Source: Clostridia bacterium
GTDB lineage: Bacteria > Bacillota > Clostridia > Oscillospirales > Acutalibacteraceae
DNA length: 7,410 nt
NCBI GenBank assembly: GCA_017382915.1
Contig: JAFNZJ010000026.1
Location: 1-7,410 of the forward strand
Direction: 5' to 3'
Part shown: positions 4,726 to 7,410 of the stretch, piece by piece
Numbering within the stretch: position 1 is the stretch's first letter
Layout of the letters: each line of letters begins with the position of its first letter
Position numbers and translations under genes: made by a program
The notes under the pieces: model-generated
What the model saw: the letters and a program-made list of their open reading frames with translations, nothing else
Told to the model about the DNA's origin: nothing
The model's database searches: none

Positions 4726-6948
4726 GTGACAGAAGGCAGTGCATCAAAAAAGACTGAAAAGCTCAACGGTTCGGTTGAATATATTACATATACCAACAAT
4801 TCAAACGGCTATACTGTTGCGGTTTTGCGCCTTAATGATGACAGTATAACCATAGTCGGCACAATGCCCTTTTTGGCGGTAGGGGACTGTGTGGAGGTTA
4901 CGGGGTATTTTGATTCACACCCCGTTTATGGTCCGCAGTTTAAAGTACAAAGCTTTGAAAAGGCCGCCCCGTCTGATACCGCATCAATTTTGCGCTACCT
5001 TTCATCGGGTGCAATAAGGGGCGTTGGACCCTCCACCGCCCGAAACATTGTTGAGCGGTTTGGCGACAGGGCGCTGGAGGTTATTGAAACCCAGCCTGAA
5101 CGCTTGGCAGAAATTCGCGGTATTTCACTTGATAAGGCGGAAAAAATCGCCAGCGAATATTCAAAGCAGTTTGGCGTGCGTGATGTAATGCTGTTTTTAA
5201 GTCCCTTTAGGGTATCGCCTGAGGGGGCATTAAAGGTATTTAATGCCCTTGGCAACAGTGCCACCGAAATTATTAAAAACAACCCCTATGTTTTATGTAG
5301 TGAGGATATTGGCTTTTCCTTTGAAAAGGCGGAGGAAATGTCGCATTATTTTGCAATACCAAAGGATAGTGACTGCCGTATTGCCGCAGGTGTTGAGTAT
5401 GTTTTAAAGCACAATCTTTCAAACGGTCATACCTGCCTGCCTAAAGAAAAGCTGGTAGATACCGCCGCCCGCCTTTTGGAGTGTGAGCCTGATGAGGTTA
5501 ACGCGGTTTGTGACCAAATGCTAAACACCCTGCAGTTAAGACTGGCCGTTATTGATGAAACGGATTTTGTGTTTTTACCTAAATATTTTTTGGCAGAGGA
5601 ATTTGTTGCCGCCCGCCTTTCGGTACTGCTTAAATATTCACCGCCAAGCGAGCTTATGGCCGACCTTGAAATAGATTTTATTGAAAAGCAGCAGAATATA
5701 AGGTACGAGGATATGCAGCGTGAGGCCATAAAAACCGCCGTTTCAAGGGGTATTATGGTTTTGACAGGTGGTCCGGGTACGGGTAAAACCACCACCCTTA
5801 ATGCCATTATTAAAATTTTAAAATCAAAGGATTTAAACATTGCTTTAGCGGCACCAACAGGTCGCGCCGCCAAGCGTATGAGTGAGCTTACCGGTTGTGA
5901 GGCTAAAACTATTCACCGCCTGTTGGAGGTAGAGTGGAGCGATGATGAACGCCATGTTTTTGCCCGCAATGAAAAAAATCCCCTTAGCTGTGATGTCCTT
6001 ATAATTGATGAAATGTCAATGGTGGATATACTGCTTTTTGAAAGCCTGCTTAGGGCAGTAAGGCTTGGCACCCGCGTTATTATGGTTGGTGACTATGACC
6101 AGCTGCCAAGCGTTGGTGCAGGTAATGTGCTTGCCGACATTATAAATTCACATACAGTGCCGACCGTTGCCCTTAAAAAGGTTTTTCGTCAGGCTATGGA
6201 AAGCTTAATTGTTGCCAATGCACACTGTATTATATCGGGTAATGAGCCCGACCTTAATTCTAAAACATCTGACTTTTTTATGCTGCAAAACCTTAACCCC
6301 GCTTTAGCTACTGAACTTGTGACCGAGCTTTGCACCAAGCGTCTGCCCGATGCCTATGGTTATAAGCCCCTTACCGATATTCAGGTGCTTTGCCCATCAA
6401 AAATGATGGAGCTTGGCAGTGTAAACCTTAACAATCTTTTACAGGACAAGCTTAATCCCAGCGTTAAAGACACTAAAAAGGTTGTCTATAAGGGCTTTGA
6501 ACTGCGTGAAGGCGATAAGGTTATGCAGATAAAAAATAACTATGATATTTTATGGACTGCCGATGACGGTGAATCGGGTAGTGGCGTTTTTAATGGTGAT
6601 ATAGGTATTTTAGAAACGGTTGACCGCAAAAACGGACTGGTAAGGGTCCGCTATGATGATAAGGTCGCCACCTATTACGGTGAAAATATTGGCGAGCTTG
6701 AGCTTGCCTATGCTATGACTATACATAAAAGTCAGGGCAGTGAGTTTGAGTGCGTTGTTTTACCAATTTTAGATACACCTAAAAAGCTTATGTACAGAAA
6801 TCTGCTTTACACCGCCGTTACCCGTGCTAAAAAGCTTTTAATTATAGTAGGCAGTAGACAGGCCGTGCTTTCAATGGTAGAAAATAACCGCAAAAGCTTA
6901 AGGTACACATCCCTTAAAAAGCGCTTGGAGGATATTTTTGTTGACTAA
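4726..6948 (+). CDS. recD2: RecD2-type ATP-dependent DNA helicase
   Basis: This is a 5'-3' superfamily 1B helicase of the RecD2 group, which works without RecB and RecC and is linked to replication-fork maintenance and repair. The 740-residue product shows an N-terminal OB-like domain (about 12-80) and a helix-hairpin-helix region (about 88-150) with IRGVG and IRGIS turns, the extension that separates RecD2 from enterobacterial RecD. Helicase motifs follow in order: Walker A GGPGTGKTT 348-356, APTGRAA 376-382, Walker B IIDEM 426-430, GDYDQLPS 455-462, FRQ 487-489, a VMQIKNNYD segment near 599-607, HKSQG 667-671 and TAVTRAKK 696-703. All motifs are intact. GTG 4726 has AAAGGGGGT six bases upstream. 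Related Firmicutes proteins are about 740-800 residues. It is tightly linked to the gene before it and overlaps the one after it. Confidence 0.97.
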   Translation: MTEGSASKKTEKLNGSVEYITYTNNSNGYTVAVLRLNDDSITIVGTMPFLAVGDCVEVTGYFDSHPVYGPQFKVQSFEKAAPSDTASILRYLSSGAIRGVGPSTARNIVERFGDRALEVIETQPERLAEIRGISLDKAEKIASEYSKQFGVRDVMLFLSPFRVSPEGALKVFNALGNSATEIIKNNPYVLCSEDIGFSFEKAEEMSHYFAIPKDSDCRIAAGVEYVLKHNLSNGHTCLPKEKLVDTAARLLECEPDEVNAVCDQMLNTLQLRLAVIDETDFVFLPKYFLAEEFVAARLSVLLKYSPPSELMADLEIDFIEKQQNIRYEDMQREAIKTAVSRGIMVLTGGPGTGKTTTLNAIIKILKSKDLNIALAAPTGRAAKRMSELTGCEAKTIHRLLEVEWSDDERHVFARNEKNPLSCDVLIIDEMSMVDILLFESLLRAVRLGTRVIMVGDYDQLPSVGAGNVLADIINSHTVPTVALKKVFRQAMESLIVANAHCIISGNEPDLNSKTSDFFMLQNLNPALATELVTELCTKRLPDAYGYKPLTDIQVLCPSKMMELGSVNLNNLLQDKLNPSVKDTKKVVYKGFELREGDKVMQIKNNYDILWTADDGESGSGVFNGDIGILETVDRKNGLVRVRYDDKVATYYGENIGELELAYAMTIHKSQGSEFECVVLPILDTPKKLMYRNLLYTAVTRAKKLLIIVGSRQAVLSMVENNRKSLRYTSLKKRLEDIFVD
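6927..6933 (+). promoter_or_regulatory. Ribosome binding site of comFC inside recD2
   Basis: GGAGGAT lies within the last recD2 codons, with two in-frame TTG codons downstream: 6938 (6 bases after GGAGG) and 6941 (9 bases after). The ATG at 6948 is followed at once by TAA in its own frame and cannot be the start. Confidence 0.65.
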
Positions 6949-7410
6949 TGTAATAGAGCGATTTTTAAGCCTTATTTACCCTAACCGTTGCTTGCTTTGT
7001 AATAAAATAATCAGTGGCAAATATTTTTGCAGTGATTGTGCGGGTGAAGTTGCACCAATAAAAATTAAAACCTGCCCCGACTGCGGTTTGGTTATGTCAG
7101 ACTGCGCCTGTAAATTTTATTTTTATTATTTTGATGAAATAGTATCCTGCTTTGAGGGCAGTGATAATGCTAAAAAGGCATTTTATTCCTTTAAGTTTTA
7201 CGGCAATTATTTGGGGTATAAATATTTTGCAGATGAAATGGTAAACCGTATAAAAAGCAAAATGACGGTAATTGATTTTGACTTTATAACGGCGGTGCCA
7301 TCACATAGGTCTAATAAATCCACCCGCGACTACGACCCCGTTTATGCTATGGCAAGGTATATTTCAAAAAGGGTCAAGCTGCCCTTTAAAAGGGTTTTAT
7401 ACCAACCAAA
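6938..7410 (+). CDS. comFC: ComF-family protein, 3'-truncated by the window edge
   Basis: ComFC proteins carry an N-terminal zinc-binding module and a C-terminal phosphoribosyltransferase-like domain, and in transformable bacteria act in uptake or handling of incoming single-stranded DNA. About 157 codons are present without a stop; the family is usually about 220-240 residues. The N-terminus matches the family: a short hydrophobic helix, then YPNRCLLC and four cysteine pairs (18/21, 31/34, 46/49, 56/58). The start of the transferase domain follows, with TAVPSH at 118-123, corresponding to the usual VPVP or VPLH strand. The usual RGFNQ-type motif reads RDYDP (130-134), a notable departure. 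The PRPP-binding loop lies beyond the edge. The start is TTG 6938 or 6941; either overlaps the recD2 end, implying translational coupling. Competence cannot be inferred from this gene alone, since ComF proteins occur in bacteria not known to be transformable. Confidence 0.88.
   Translation, partial: MLTNVIERFLSLIYPNRCLLCNKIISGKYFCSDCAGEVAPIKIKTCPDCGLVMSDCACKFYFYYFDEIVSCFEGSDNAKKAFYSFKFYGNYLGYKYFADEMVNRIKSKMTVIDFDFITAVPSHRSNKSTRDYDPVYAMARYISKRVKLPFKRVLYQP

Noticed and set aside
5427..5873. 148-codon open frame on the - strand inside recD2
   Set aside because: It lies antisense to strongly conserved helicase sequence including Walker A, has no sensible ribosome binding site or promoter, and its composition is that expected of a reverse-frame shadow.

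Overview
The window looks like a chromosomal housekeeping segment from a Gram-positive anaerobe of the Clostridia, most likely an Oscillospirales/Ruminococcaceae-type genome. The grounds are low-to-moderate GC, strong purine-rich Shine-Dalgarno sites, frequent GTG/TTG starts, sigma-A-type promoters, and a gene set (uvrC, cdaA, cdaR, recD2, comFC) typical of Firmicutes. The lineage is an inference from style; no rRNA or other marker is present. All genes read on the + strand. I see no mobile element, CRISPR array, tRNA or rRNA.

Layout. Bases 1-51 hold the terminator of an unseen upstream gene. A near-consensus promoter then drives uvrC (143-1972), the nucleotide-excision-repair nuclease subunit. 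After a 106-base gap with an extended -10 promoter come cdaA (2079-2966), the membrane diadenylate cyclase that makes c-di-AMP, and cdaR (2992-4275), its membrane-anchored YbbR-repeat regulator. A strong hairpin closes that unit. A second cluster follows: an uncharacterised 111-residue membrane-anchored protein (4374-4709) whose ribosome binding site lies inside a small inverted repeat, recD2 (4726-6948), a RecD-like DNA helicase, and the 5' part of a comFC-type gene (from about 6938, running off the right edge).

How the genes work together. There appear to be three transcription units: uvrC alone, cdaA-cdaR, and the small membrane gene with recD2 and comFC. UvrC and RecD2 act in DNA repair. 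ComFC belongs to a family linked to DNA uptake or processing of incoming DNA. CdaA/CdaR controls the second messenger that governs potassium and osmolyte balance and the cell wall. The usual third gene of the cda operon, glmM, is absent immediately downstream of cdaR.

I found no convincing undescribed system. The most worthwhile second looks are the unknown membrane protein with its possible hairpin-masked ribosome binding site, the cda operon lacking glmM, and the terminator hairpin whose T-tract is better on the opposite strand.
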